DNA of 64,000 bases from Axinella damicornis (taxonomy: Eukaryota > Porifera > Demospongiae > Axinellida > Axinellidae). The translations under genes were made by a program, and so were the position numbers. Under the pieces are notes generated by a model that made no database searches, was not told the origin of the DNA, and saw only the letters and a program-made list of their open reading frames with translations. The stretch's first letter is position 1. Each line of letters opens with the position of its first letter. The stretch lies in NCBI GenBank assembly GCA_963931865.1, contig OZ007516.1, positions 1,165,883 to 1,229,882 of the forward strand, written 5' to 3'. Below, piece after piece: positions 11,236 to 25,700 of the stretch.

Positions 11236-14200
11236 GATGGCACATGGAGAGGTAGAGATGTTAACCCCTAATTGTACATATACAAGCTGCTCATGTCACA
11301 GAAGTCAAAGGTGAAACAATCACCTTTCACCTTTAACCCCCAAGACATGAACTTCACTCCAGGAGGCCCACCAATTCACCTGAAGCAACACTGCTGTGCC
11401 TGAAGAGGCCCTTACTTGACTCTTTCCTCTTGTGCCCAGACAATCTTGATGCAAGTTTTGGGGAACTTTCCCCATCTCCCTCTTGCAATGACTGTTCGAG
11501 ACCTTTGTACCTCTCAGGGTGCTCCTTGAAGTCCTGATTCTGTGCAGGAGTGAGGGGGTGAGGAAGATGGGGGAGGAAGTGACAGGGTGCGCAAGTGAAG
11601 GGGTGAGGGGGTGAGGAAGATGGGGAGGAAGTGACAGGGTGCGCAAGTGAAGGGGTGAGGAGGTGAGGAAGATGGGGGAGGAAGTGAGGGAGTGAGGAAG
11701 TGAAGGAGTGAGGGGGTGGCGCAAGTGAAGGGGTGAGGGGGTGAGGAAGATGGGGGAGGAAGTGAGGAAGTGAAGGAGTGAGGGGGTGAGGAAGTGGGGG
11801 AAGAGAGGGGGTGGGGGAGGAAGTGAGGGGGTGAGGAGGTGAAGGGGTGAGGTGAGGAAGTGAAGGGGTGAGGGGGTGGGGAAGGGAGTGAGGGCATGAG
11901 GGAGTGATATGCAATGATGTGAGTGTGGATGCCAGAAGCAGCTGCACTAAAACACTGAGCAATCTCAAAGAGAGCATACGAGCATTGTTTCTGTGATCTA
12001 GTTATCAGTCAATCTGTCCTTAATATTGCCTCGTTCCCAGGCCGCGTGGGAACGAGGCTATACTTATTATGGTTCAAGCAGGTCCCAACCCAACTTACAG
12101 CCCGGTCAATAGCAGTCTGGATTGTGGAGTACCAGTCGTTCATGAGCGGTGATGTTTCTGCTTGCAGAAGAAACTGCTCCCCAAATGAAGAGCTTACCTG
12201 CAGAGGAGGAAGGGGAGGAGGAGGACAGGAGGAGGGAAGGAGGAGGACAGGAGGAGGGAAGGAGGAGGAGGAAGGGGAAGGACAGAAGCAGGAGGGAAGG
12301 AGGAGGAAAGGAGGAGAAGGGAAGAGGAGGGGGGAAGAGAGGATGGAAGGGAAGAGGAGGGGGGAAGAGAGGATGGAAGGGAAGAGGAGGTGAGACAGAG
12401 GAAGGGGAAGAGGAAGATGAGGAGGAAGGGGAGGAGGAGGAAGAGGAGGAAGAGGAGGAGGAGGAGCAAAGAGGGAGAGAGGAGGGGGGTATAAAGAAGG
12501 CTATGGAACGTTACTAAGATATCACTTTTAACCTACATCTTCTACTTTCTACAGAGAACTAGCCTAAACTTATAAGAACATAAGAGACGACTGGTCTTCG
12601 GACACATGTGCTGAAAGATCAGAATGCCATATCATACCTGGAATACATTCTTCTTCTTCTCCTTGTTATACTGGGAGACACTAGCTTGGAGGAGGGGGAA
12701 GATGACCAGAGGTTTTCCCCCAGGCTGCTCCTTGACCACTTTGTGGTCAGTGTAGAAAAACAGCTGAGAGTCCTGAAGGACTACATAGAGCTTCTGCCAG
12801 CTACGATTTGCCCTGTGCAAGGAAGAGAGGAAGGGAGAAGAGAGGAAGGGGGAGGGAGGGAGGAGGGAGGGAGGGAGGGAGGGAGGGAGGGAGGGAGGGA
12901 GGGAGGGAGGGAGGGAGGGAGGGAGGGAGGGAGGGAGGGAGGGATGAGGGAGGGAGGGAGGGAGGGAGGGAGGAAGGGAGGGAGGGATGGAGAGAGGGAG
13001 GGGAGGTGGAGAGGGAGGGGGGATGGAGGGAGGGATGGAGGAAGGAAGGGAGGGAGGGATGGAGAGAGGGAGGGGGAGGTGGGAATTAGGTGAGAAGTGT
13101 GTGTACATTACCAGGACCTCATACAGACTCCAGACATTATTCTGATATACTAGTATACTATCATGACGGAACTGCCCAGACACATGCACTCACTTTTTCC
13201 CCTGAGCATCATACAGCCTCTTCCTCTGTAGGTAGCCATGCTTCTTCTGCAGAAAGAAAAATTGTTGTAACTGTCTGAAGTTAAAACCAAGTAGGCAGCT
13301 GCTTCGTTGGTCACTGCTACTCGAGTACTCCATGACATCAATTACATCATAGTGACATCATAGCAGAAACACAGTGGGTCCTGCCTACCAGCACAGACAG
13401 GGAGGAAGCAAACATCTCCAGCTGAGAGGTGAGGGCAGCGACAGGTTGGGAGGAGCGGTGAGCTTGGTGTTTGGGTGAGGGGTTCTCATCCAGTGCCTTA
13501 GGGTCTGAGGAAGTCCTTGCTCGCATTGGCTGTGAGGGTGTGCAGTGTGAGTGTGTGAGGGGGGGTGTGATATGGGCACATGAGGTTTATGTAACGATGA
13601 GGGAGTGTTGAAATGCACAGGGTATGAGGGTGTGGAGGTGTGTGAGGAGGGTGGTGTGTGAGGAGGGTGTGGAGGTGTGAGGGTGTGGAGGTGGTACGTG
13701 TGTGAGGAGGGTGTGGAGGTGGAGGTATGTGAGGGTGTGGTGTGTGAGGGTGTGGAGGTGTGCAAGGGTGTGGAGGTGTGAGGAGTGTGTGGTGTGTGAG
13801 GAGTGTGTGGAGGTGTGTGAGGGTGTGGAGGTGTGAGGATGTGGTGTGTGAGGAGTGTGTGGTGTGTGAGGAGTGTGTGGAGGTGTGTGGAGGTGTGTGA
13901 GGGTGTGGAGGTGTGAGGATGTGGTGTGTGAGGAGGATGTGGTGTGTGAGGGTGTGGATGTGTGTGAGGGTGTGGAGGTGTGCGAGGAGTGTGTGGGTAC
14001 ATGTGAGGGCTATAACAATGTAGTGTTGCAGGAACAAAGTGCAGCCAATCCAGACAGCCCACTCCACTGTTCTTACAAGAGTACATTCATTGGCATCACC
14101 ACTCAATGGGGACAATAGTGGCAACCACAGGAATGCAGACAGTGTGCACTATTACTAGCCTCCCATGTAGGGGTGGGTAGGAAGGCTTGTGGGCATATCC

Positions 14201-17200
14201 GATACCAGACCTTATTCAGATATCCAGCACTGTGTCATTCAATAAACCCACACTCCTCTGAAACATAAACAGTGGGAGTCTTTGTTGCCAAGGTGAGGTG
14301 ATCACCATAAGTACCTTACCCACAGGTCATAACATGTGATTGTCTAAAAACCACAATGATCACATGACAATCACAGGTGATCATGTTACAACCACAGATG
14401 ATCATGTGACAACCACGGGTGATCATGTAAGGTGTGTCAACACAATTAAACCAGCACAAGTCATCCTACACCAAATTCCATCCTGATATTGTCATAGTAA
14501 TGGGAGCAGGGGTACAAGCACACCAGGAAAGAAGCCGGTCAGTTGTTGCTGGAATACTTGGAATACTTCCTAATTGCCTAATTTTGTCAGCTGAATGAAA
14601 TAACCAGTCGCTTATTGAAGACAAGCAGGAAGCTACTTAATTGCAAACACTGCCTCATGCCCATTAGAAGGTAATACAACCGCAATACAGTAGTCGCGCG
14701 TTATTAGGCGCAGCTCACTTATAGGCGCATATTCGCTGTTAGGCGCATGTTCAACTCTCGTCCCAGGTACTCGCTGTTAAGCGCTGCAGTTTTCACTCAG
14801 CCATTTTCGATCCTACGGAGTGGAAAAAGCTATAATTCTAATTGAAGCGCACTTCCTATTCAAGGAATGTCATTATAAAAATATTCGTTATTAGGCACAC
14901 AGCTACCTCCTGTATATACCACAGGGCCACGCACAGCTACCTCCTGTATATACCACAGGGCCACACACAGCTACCTCCTGCATATACCACAGGGCCACGC
15001 ACAGCTACCTCCTGTATATACCACAGGGCCACGCACAGCTACCTCCTGTATATACCACAGGGCCACGCACAGCTACCTCCTGTATAGCCGTCTAAGCTGC
15101 AACTAATGTCATCTACAGGCCTCGCGATAATTTTGCAAAAGTATACAGTCACTATGTCCGGACAAAGTCAGCTTTCATCAGACGCTCGTAACTGTTGACC
15201 ATACATCAGATTACGCATACCCATATCAAAAAGCTGGTATCAATATCATGTAGCCATACATTACGAGACCAGAAACTGGCGGGTTAAAGTACCTTAACAA
15301 AAATACTACATACCGAACACTAATAGCGACTGATGACATCACATGGAACACTAGAGAAGGGGAAGATGGTCCTACCACCATAACAACACTGTAGTGTAAT
15401 TAACTAACAGTCTGAGAAAATGGCCCACACAAGACAAGCTTTTTCTGGTTTGGTTTGGTCTGAGAATGGCCCACACAAGACAAGCTTTTGATCAGATAGA
15501 CGTACCTCACTGTCTCCAGTTGAGGGAGGGCTTAGTCTATCATAGATATTGTTGTGGCTATTGGCAGGTTCTGAGACGGTGCGAGATGGGAGCTGCGGAA
15601 GAAGGAACAGGAGGGAAGGGTGGGAGGGACGGAGGGAGGGGGAGGGAGGAGGGAGGGAGGGAGGGAGGGAGGGAGGGAGGAGGCAGGGAGGGAGGGAGGG
15701 AGGGAGGGAGGGAGGGAGGGAGGGAGAGAGAGGGAAGGAGGGAGGAAGGGGGAGGGATGGAGGAGGAAGGGAGGGAGGGAGGGAGGGAGGGAGGGAGGGA
15801 GGGAGGGAGGGAGGGAGGGAGGGAGGGAGGGAGGGAGGGAGGGAGGGAGGAGGGAGGGAGGAGGGAGGGAGAAAATCAGTTGATGGTATTCATTCACTGA
15901 AGGAAGAGCATCCAAGAAAACTGCTGACACAACTCTTAGTGAATGTCATACAAGTGGATTGCAACAAGAAGAGTACATCACATCCCTGGATATCTTTGAA
16001 GGAGGTGGTGGTGGGGGGGGGGGGGGGGGGGGGGCAGAGGTACACACACTCACAATAGCTGGCAGCTCCCCTACGGTCAACGAGGAATTGGCCATGTTGT
16101 AATAATAGTAGTTTCCGGAACCATCTCTAGCCAGAGCCCAACGTTCTCCATTGTGACAGTTGGTGTATATAGGTGTGCTCGTGAAGGTGTTTATCTCCTT
16201 TGTCCAACCACTAGGGGCTACCCGCTGAGAGGGGCGAGGGAGGGAGTGGGGGAGGGAGGGAGGGAGGGAGGGAGGGAGGGAGGGAGGGAGGGAGGGAGGG
16301 AGGAAGAAGAGAAGAGAGGAGGGAGAGAATCTTAATGTATTGATGGCTCAATATGGGATTGGCTGTTATTCACATGGTCTTGTATGTCTGTGCCACAACA
16401 ATGAACAGCATCACAACTGTGTTACCTCCAGAAGGGCATTAGTGTCGGAAGTGGAGGTGGGGCTGGGGGAAGCCTCGAGGGGGCGTGTCCATGAAGATTC
16501 CCCTGTAAGGGTACTGTGATAGTAGCAGCGGCCATCGCTTGTCTTGTGCTCGGACCAACCGTCCGGGAGGGGGGAAACAGCAGAGGGAGAGGATGTGGAG
16601 TCTCGCGGGAGGGACCCATTGGATTGCAGGCTGCTGGCACTGGAACGCTGGAGGGTGAGCATCAATTGGAATAGCCATCAATAATTGGGAGGTATTCAAG
16701 CATTGTTAATGTACTGATATGCATGCAGAGTGGAAAATTTGGCAAGCACAAATTCTCACAAATTTTAGTTCATGACAAGGGGTTGCATGACCTGACATGT
16801 GACCACATCTCCTACAACTGACTTTGTATGCGGAAATCGTCAATATATTTCAATACTCGACCACAAAATATGCTGCTATGCAGTATGACATATACACGAT
16901 TGTAAGCGTATATTCGACAGTGTGACAAAAGCACTGGGGGCCAAATGTAGCCCTCTGGTGGATCAAGTCTGGGGGCCAAAATTAATATGGTCAAATTGAT
17001 CATGTGCCGCAAAGTAGCACACAATACGAGAACACATTTCCTGTATCTATGACAAGTCTAGGAGAGCTATCTATATCAGCCTTGTTCCCAGGCCCTCTCT
17101 CTAGCTCGGTTTTAGCTGCATACTTGAACTTTGAGCCGATCAAAATAAAGGTTTGGGAATTTCGTGGAGACGGCCTGGGGACAGGGCTGGAACTAGACAC

Positions 17201-19736
17201 AGAGAGCTGAAGGCGTTAAATCAAATTTAGCAGCTGCTAATCAGAGTGATGCAAGAAAGAGCCACTTAGGGACAGTGTTAAAGTGCAGACATCCAATTCG
17301 CAAATGGAAGTACATGCACCAGGTGAAAAGGGCCATCAGAATTGAACTAGAATTGAACTTACAGGAACATGACAACCTGATGTGTACCAAGGATCTCTGC
17401 TTGACCAACATAGTGGTCACCAGGTTTCCTGTGAGGCTGGATGAAAGCACTCCACTGCACTCCAGCTCTGTGAAGCTACAGAGCAGACCACCACACACCA
17501 TCCTGACTATCAAAGAAGCCCTGGTTACTATGGTTACAGTCCAGTATAATACCCAATGAAACCAGAGAACTTGATTCTATAAAAATCAGCCCAAGGGTTT
17601 TCAGCAGCTGCAGCCAAAGCTGTTCTGAATATGGAAGTTGGAATTCACCTGGAAATTCCCAAACCTATGGCTTTTGATACACACCCGAGATCAGTTTGGA
17701 GGGAAACCAAGCGGCAGAATACAACCTAATTCTACTCACTAACCACAATCTTCCTCGTTTGTGATACATACACAATTCCACTATTGAAGAGCAAAACGGG
17801 GCACCTAAAGCTGTACATTTCTTGTGGCCTTTGGCTTAGCTATACACTCATGAACTAAAATTTTCGCTGCCAAAATGTTCTCAGAAATTTTCTGTCCTGG
17901 TGAAGCAAAACTTGTGGTGGGAATCAGAACTCTAGGGGATCTCCCTGCCCATTTGGGCAGGTGGTAATAAGGGGCCGTCCCTGCCCATTTAGGCAATTGG
18001 AACTCTAGGGCAGAAGCCAGTACAGCCTATAAATGTGATGAATGCTGCACAGATATTCAGTGTGACATATCTAATTAACATTGTGTTATGTGTGTTTACA
18101 GGAAGTGAGCATGAGGCTTCGGTGTCACCAGACACTGTCAACACAGGGTCCGCTACAACAACACTTGAAGCCACCCCAGTAGTGCTAACTAGATAGGGCT
18201 TCCATACTTAGTACCACGCTCTGGTTGGGCCAGCATGCATGGCTGCACCAGCTTGCAGAATACCAGAAGAATGCACAACATCGTGGGGCGAGCCTGAGCG
18301 AGTGTGTGTGCAGAATGGGAGCAGTTGCATGCCATGCACATGACTGTCATCAGAATGTGACTGAGCATAGCACAACCTGAGGACACAGAACATCGCACCA
18401 AAAGTACGCACACATATATAGCCACAGGAACCGAGTCAGGGTAGCGGAAGAGGTCCAGCAGTGCCCACTGGTCCAGCACACCATGGGCGAGTGTTTGGTG
18501 GAGCATGCACACAGGGCTCTAGACATTGTGTGCAAGAATTTGCCGCAATTAGGATGGTTCACATCACGCGTCATGCACATTTTAATGCCGATTGTGAACA
18601 GTGAGTTTGATGTCTACTTTGCGCAGACCACACACATAACAGACACAAGTGATAAGACAATATGTAGCCTGTAATGCCACACATTGATGGTATAGACGTA
18701 TCATCTTTCACCATGGCAACAGCAGGGCATTACATCACCATGCTGCTTGCATCACATGATCTTTTTGCCCTCCAGTTTCCATGGTGACAGATACTAGAGA
18801 ATCCGTCAATAGCTGATACCTTGATCCCTACACAGCAAACAGTGAAACAGAGCAATCTCAGTACCACAGACGGGCCTCAGAAAGTGAGGATGTGAGCACG
18901 GACGGGCACAGGCATGAAGTACTGATCACCTCCAGGTCCTGCCAAATCAGCCCTACTCCTACACTGATACATTCCCTGGCACTACTGCTGTACACAAATA
19001 CAGAATCACACTAGCTCAGATTCCCATCCTGCATCCACCCTTGGACAGCTCCCTCGGGCAGCTCCCTCAGGCTGCATCCTTAGTCGGTTCCTTTTCCCAA
19101 CCAAAATACTCCAAGTTGGGTTTGAAGCTATCATGGATCAAGTCACCTGTCAGCTGCTCCCTGATGTGGTGACCTTAAGGGTCCGTTGAGCCCAACAGAC
19201 TCTTCTTGGAAATATCCTTTGGAATTCCAGCAAAGCTAAATAGAGGCAGAGCACAAACCTTGTTGCACACGACCCAGCACACATCACAAATTGTTGTTTC
19301 CTTTGAACCGCAAGTGTACGTACAAGGAATCTGATGGCCTACCACCATTAACTACACAATGATCTGCTCTAAAAGGATTCCAGTGACTAGGTTACTGAAC
19401 AGGGGTCCAATTACCACCCGCGAATAAGCTCTAAAAGCTTGTTTACTGCTGGATGGCTGACCTTGAGGATCAGGAATGGTGAGTTAAATAGCTCTTTGAT
19501 GGCATGCCAATTCTCCCCACCCATCCAGCATTAACTCCTTTCATTGTCAAATGCACGATTATTTCTGCTATTCTGCCTTCCCGACAGGATCATTCGTCAA
19601 GGCAACAGAGGCAACACGCAACAGACAATTGGACTGCCCGTCCCAATAGCCTCATATCCAGTCTAGTGATGGTCACACACACGCGTGCAGCGAAGCTAGG
19701 CAGAGAGGGGCTTATACCGTGTATACCATGGACATC

Positions 19737-19767
<31 letters not shown>

Positions 19768-22700
19768 AGCAGCGCCTGAAATCAATCAATCAGACTACAA
19801 TGATAGATGTGGTGCCCATTGGCAAACCAGACAAAGAGCAGGATGTAGACACAAGGTGTAGGACAGAGGCTCCACACATCAGAGTACATGTAAGTAGTCA
19901 TACTACCATCTGGCTAACCGCAGACACTTTCAGCACAAAGAATAGCAAGTCTAACAATTTCTGCCAACAATTTGCCATTTCCTTGCCCAAACAAGAATAG
20001 CAAAGATGAAAAGGATGATGATCACAGCTGCCTCATGTTGATTGCCCTTGATGCTCAATACAAAGCTTCCCTGCTGCCTTTTACAATGGTCTGGCCCTTG
20101 CATCCTGAAACGTGCTCTGACAGAAATCACATGATGACTGCTCAAAAGCAGGTGCCAATCACATGGATGACATCACTGAAGTAAACGGGTTGACCCACTC
20201 CCCCACTACTGGTCTTCCCTCCTGAGGAAGAGTACGGGAGATTACTGGCGAGGATTATTAGAAATTAGTGGAGAGGACTTCAGATTACTGGTGGGGATTA
20301 CTAAAGATTTCTGGTGGCTATGATGATATCTCTTCTAACATCTGGGTACATGGATCATTACCAGAGTGAATAGCGTGCTGCATGCCTTTGGCCTCTCCCA
20401 CACAGGTACATACGCGAGCTTACACAATTGACACAAGTCAGCCATCAAGCATACTTGTACACATAACATCCTCACATACACATTGCACACACACAACATA
20501 CAGCACACAGCACCATACATGATACATGTACACAGCTACACTGCACACACACCACAACGCACACCACACTCACACAATACACTGCTGGTGCTAGGGGACA
20601 CAAAGCACAAACGATTTAGCGCTTCCTCCTCCTGGGGTGGTTTCAAACTCAGCTGTTTTCCAAGCCATGTAGCTTTGTCTAGCTTGCCAAGCGTGTGCCC
20701 CTCCCTCCATTACATCAGAACAGGAACCAGAGAACAAGACCTGGGAATGGGACCTACACAACAACCAGCTGCTAGCTGTATCGTCAGAATAATGAGATGG
20801 CTCTTGAGCATAGAAGTGTTACAAAAATTTAATGGTAAAAGAACCAAGTGGCTATGCAGGCTGTATGCAGCTACTGTTCGTGTCAAAATTCCATGAATCA
20901 AACGTGCACACCGATCCATGCACACCATGTGCAGGGCAAGGGACCAAACACAACAAGGAAGAGATGAAGAGATTATGAGAATAATGAATCACTTAGTCTC
21001 TAATAACAAGGGAGGAATCCCTGTGTTTCCAGGTTGAAAATGACCAAGATGAAAGCGTCCGGGTTTCCTGACCGAAATTGTCCCCAGTTTTCCTGGCCGA
21101 AATTGTTCCCAGGTTTCCTGGTTGAAAATCGTCCCTGGGTTTCCTGGCCGAAATTGTCCCCAGGTTTCCTGGCCAAAATTGTCCCTGGGTTTCTTGGTTG
21201 AAAATCATCCCTGGGTTTCCAAGTTGAAAGTGTCTGTTTCCTGGACAAAATTGTTCCTTTGTTTTGTTTCCATGTTGAAAGTGGCTCATCCACACTGCCA
21301 GGAACTGGACAAACGCTGCACTCTGACCTCGCCATCACTTGAGCTGGTTGTTGCCATGAAACAAGCACCAATACAGCTAAGCACTTGACAACGCTAGGCA
21401 GCCCGACAGAAGCGTCAGAGGGTTAACTTAATCTGCTCTCGAGTTGCACAATGTCCTATAAGAGCAACATGACTTCACTACATTACTTAAGCAATCATGA
21501 CAGGGGCGCCCGATGACGACACTCCTGAAAGAACATGGTGTCCTTCAGAGGGACCACACACGATTTTGAATGGGGGGGGGGGGGGATTCTACAGACAATT
21601 GACATTATCATCACTCTAAGCTGCCAGTACATGTAGTTTGAGGTCTGGAATCTACTCCCATTCCTTCAGTCAGTGAGGACAACTATTCTAGGATGGTAGT
21701 ATAATGAAGGAACTGAACTGAGGAATGTGCCCTTCAAGGAGATGCTGGACATTATTGGAGAGAGGAATTGGCATGCTGACTTGTCATCCGATCTGAAACC
21801 GCTTAAAATACATGCATTCTTGGATCCAATTAAGCAATTGAATCCAGGATTATTCTTTTGGGAAGGGGGATGCATCAGAAATTTGCAACTGACACTAGCC
21901 ACATGACCTCCAGCCAGTCAGATTACAGAACAGATCAGATCTACAAGTTCAACTGGGGGGCTGGTATAGCACATACTGACGTGTTCAGCCAAGCCTCGTT
22001 CCCAGACGTGGCCTGGGAACGAGGCTATGTTCAGCCAAGCCTCGTTCCCAGACGTGGCCTGGGAACGAGGCTATGTTCACCCAAGCCTCATTCCCAGACG
22101 TGGCCTGGGAACGAGGCTATGTTCACCCAAGCCTCGTTCCCAGACGTGGCCTGGGAACGAGGCTATGTTCACCCAAGCCTCGTTCCCAGACGTGGCCTGG
22201 GAACGAGGCTATGTTCAGCCAAGCCTCGTTCCCAGACGTGGCCTGGGAACGAGGCTATGTTCAGCCAAGCCTCGTTCCCAGACGTGGCCTGGGAACGAGG
22301 CTATGTTCAGCCAAGCCTCGTTCCCAGACGTGGCCTGGGAACGAGGCTATGTTCAGCCAAGCCTCATTCCCAGACGTGGCCTGGGAACGAGGCTATGTTC
22401 ACCCAAGCCTCGTTCCCAGACGTGGCCTGGGAACGAGGCTATGTTCACCCAAGCCTCATTCCCAGACGTGGCCTGGGAACGAGGCTATGTTCACCCAAGC
22501 CTCATTCCCAGACGTGGCCTGGGAACGAGGCTATGTTCACCCAAGCCTCGTTCCCAGACGTGGCCTGGGAACGAGGCTATGTTCAGCCAAGCCTCGTTCC
22601 CAGACGTGGCCTGGGAACGAGGCTATGTTCAGCCAAGCCTCGTTCCCAGACGTGGCCTGGGAACGAGGCTATGTTCAGCCAAGCCTCGTTCCCAGACGTG

Positions 22701-25700
22701 GCCTGGGAACGAGGCTATGTTCACCCAAGCCTCATTCCCAGACGTGGCCTGGGAACGAGGCTATGTTCACCCAAGCCTCGTTCCCAGACGTGGCCTGGGA
22801 ACGAGGCTATGTTCACCCAAGCCTCGTTCCCAGACGTGGCCTGGGAACGAGGCTATGTTCACCCAAGCTTGGCTGCCACAAGTACGTGCAAGACAAGATG
22901 TACAAACTTGCACTTATGATTCATAATGCTACACAGGCCCCCATCATTACCCAAATTGATACTTGATTACTACACATTGTAGGGCGAGCCCGGGCAAGCT
23001 TGGCACACGCAATGTACGTGATCTAGACTACCGTCGTATCAAAGTACACACATACACAACAACACACTGAGTCGACAAGCTGAAAGCGGACAGACTGAAC
23101 ACTGATCCAGCACACCATGCACTCAGCAGGACAGATGGATACACGATAACAGAGCATAAATGGACAGGACAGGCTGCGTATGGACTACACAATTACACGC
23201 ATAACAACTCAGGCAGCTGCAGACACACTGATCCAGTGCCAACAAGCGACAGTGATGGTGATGGGCTGCTGACATCAGCAAAATGGTTAGCAGACACCAA
23301 TTAAACACCCCAGCTGAGTAGTGGTGGCAGGACCTGTTGACTACAGACTAACTACAGCAGCCATTGACCTTACAACCCCACTCAATGGCCAACCATTCAC
23401 CCAAACAAAAAAAGAAATGTGCCTACACAAACACGATAGGCTGCATTAGCCACAGCACTCAGAAAGACCGAATGGAGATTCTGTCTACATCCTCACAATT
23501 GATATTTGTACTGACTCAACTATGACTGCTCAGAGGCACACCACAGTTGCAGAGTTTGAATTAGAACGTTCCAGTACAGCCACTATTGCTTCTCCAGAAA
23601 ATGCACACACAATTACAAGCAGTATGTGACATCACATACATTGTGTACATGTACATGTGACATCACATACATTGTGTACATGTACATGTGACATCACATA
23701 CATTGTGTACATGTGCATGTGACATCGATCACGTACAGGTACATGAACGTGTCCATTAATTTGAGTGAGCCATACATGAATGCATGAGCTGGAGACAAGA
23801 ACAGGCCGGTGGACACAATGGGAGTCTGAAGACTCCGCGAGGTGAGAGCAAGACCTTAGGCATCATTCTGAAAAGTGAGTTGCCCTACTTATGCGCTCTT
23901 GCCTACACATACTAGTTACTCTAGTCTAGCAGGAGAGCAGTTGCTGCTTATACTCATTGCCTGGTGAATTTCTTTCCCTTCATCAGAACACCCCCTCCTT
24001 CTCCCTGGCCAAAGAGCAACACTCCCCACAAACCACAGAGTCCTCCCCCAAGCCATACTCAGGCCAGCATTCTTTCCCAGGCCCAGCATTCAGAGATCCC
24101 AGCTAGAGAGGGCCAACATTTGAATTGTGCATGACTACATGATTGGTTGACACAATTGCAATGAATAACAAACAATGGTGGCCACCTCTTGTGTGTACTT
24201 ACAACAGCTGAAGAAACAAACCAGACCTTTTCTGAAAACAATCTGAGAATATTTTCAATTCAACAATATGTCTACCCTTGCCTGGTGACCAGGTCAACGG
24301 TGGGGTTGCCACCCACAGAAGACCAAGAGAAATAGGCGACGACCTTATAGCTGCTCACACCTGTCGTCTATGAACGCTTCTATGGATGTTTCTGTCTTGA
24401 TACAGTAGTTCCAACAAAGCCCAATGAAAGGAATTTCAGATCACCGCTCAAAAATTCTACCACCCAGCTATTTCATAACTGTAGAAGTTACAACTGATCC
24501 AGACCAGACTAGTACACTGTGCGCCTAGCAACTCACCTGTCCACGCTTCTACCAAGCAACTTTTGATACCAAACTATCTCTAAAACAAATCAGTCATCCC
24601 GGGTGGTCGGGACACATGTACCCTGTTCGTGCTTGCCCCACGTTTACTTAATAGCATCAAGAGAGCATACATACACAGGAACAGGGAACATATTCTCTCA
24701 ATGGATGCACAATGCAGCTGGCAAATTATGCCTTCATGTGTACCCACAAACACACCATATCTAGGTTATTAGCCACCAGGTAACAGAGAGGCTATCAGCA
24801 CATAAAGCCTGTCAAAAACCAAAACATTTGCTCACTGGAAGGGGATTAAGATGCTCTTAATACTTCTAACGTGTTTTTAAAGACAAAATTTGGTCCAAGC
24901 ACAAGAAGTTAAGGTGGCCCTGTACAAGCAAGAATGTAACGGTCTGCCAAGGATGAGTCAACAGCTACTTGTATAGCCTCATTCCCAGACCTAAATTTGT
25001 ACCATTCATTTCTGTACGGGAGACGATCTGGGAATGGGACTAGCACACACTCCAACACGCACTGTTCCATTAATGTAACAAACCTTGTTCTTTGTACTTT
25101 CATCCAGGCTGGTCTTTGGAGACGGCGTCTTTCTGATCCCTAAGGACTCAAAACTTGACTTGCTCTCCACCGGCTTCTCCTGCTCCTGCCTCACAGGTGG
25201 TGGGTGCTTTCCAGCGGCTGGTGACAAAAACGTTGAGTGTGGCTCAGACTCCTCCAAGTACTCTGACTGCTCTTGGGTTGTGACCACCATCGACACTGGA
25301 CGCGGCTGTTTTGACTTGGGAAGAACTGGAGGTGGAATCTTATTCTTCCCCCCACCTGCTTGGGCCGGCGACGAAGCCCGAGGAAATCTGTCTAGTGATG
25401 ACTCTGTTGGGCTGGTGGGTGGAAGGCCACTTCTCACATCTACATTCACACTCTTGCTTCTCAGTTTAGGAGAGACAGGTGGCAACGCATAGGTGGGGAT
25501 CCACCCGTCCTTGATGCCGGGCTTCTGGCCTGATTTTGGAGGTGAAGAACTTGCTACCATAATCGGAGGGCTGGTTTCTTTTCCACTCTTGACACGTTTG
25601 GGTGCTCGGGATGGAGATGGGGGAGGTTCCACACTGTCCTCATGTACCTTCGAACTTTTAGGAACAAAACCGTTTGTTTTGAAGGAGCCGCCGTCAAGTG

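Larger units (their letters stand above)
16648..25083. other. RhoGAP intron 1 (8.4 kb), no further gene recognised
   Basis: Apart from the repeats listed separately, this stretch holds no convincing ORF, tRNA or conserved exon on either strand. A G29 homopolymer sits at 19737-19765 and a G14 run at 21572-21585. A decayed TAGCCTCA/TGGGACTA inverted repeat lies at about 24976-25043, close to the exon 1 donor. Small in-frame exons joining phase 0 to phase 0 could be hidden here. Confidence 0.5.

Noticed and set aside
9466..13190. Pro/Ser/Leu- and Gly/Arg/Glu-rich ORFs of 90-230 codons
   Set aside because: They run across purine or pyrimidine simple repeats in RhoGAP introns. Only the short segments overlapping the listed exons are coding.
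14688..14790. Possible pogo/Tigger-type transposon end
   Set aside because: Only one end-like sequence is present. I found no inverted partner, TA duplication or transposase remnant nearby.
21984..22866. Regular 46-bp repeats resembling a CRISPR array, and three overlapping 300-codon ORFs
   Set aside because: There are no unique spacers: unit and linker are almost identical throughout. The context is a eukaryotic intron with no cas genes. The ORFs arise because the unit length cycles all frames through stop-free words.
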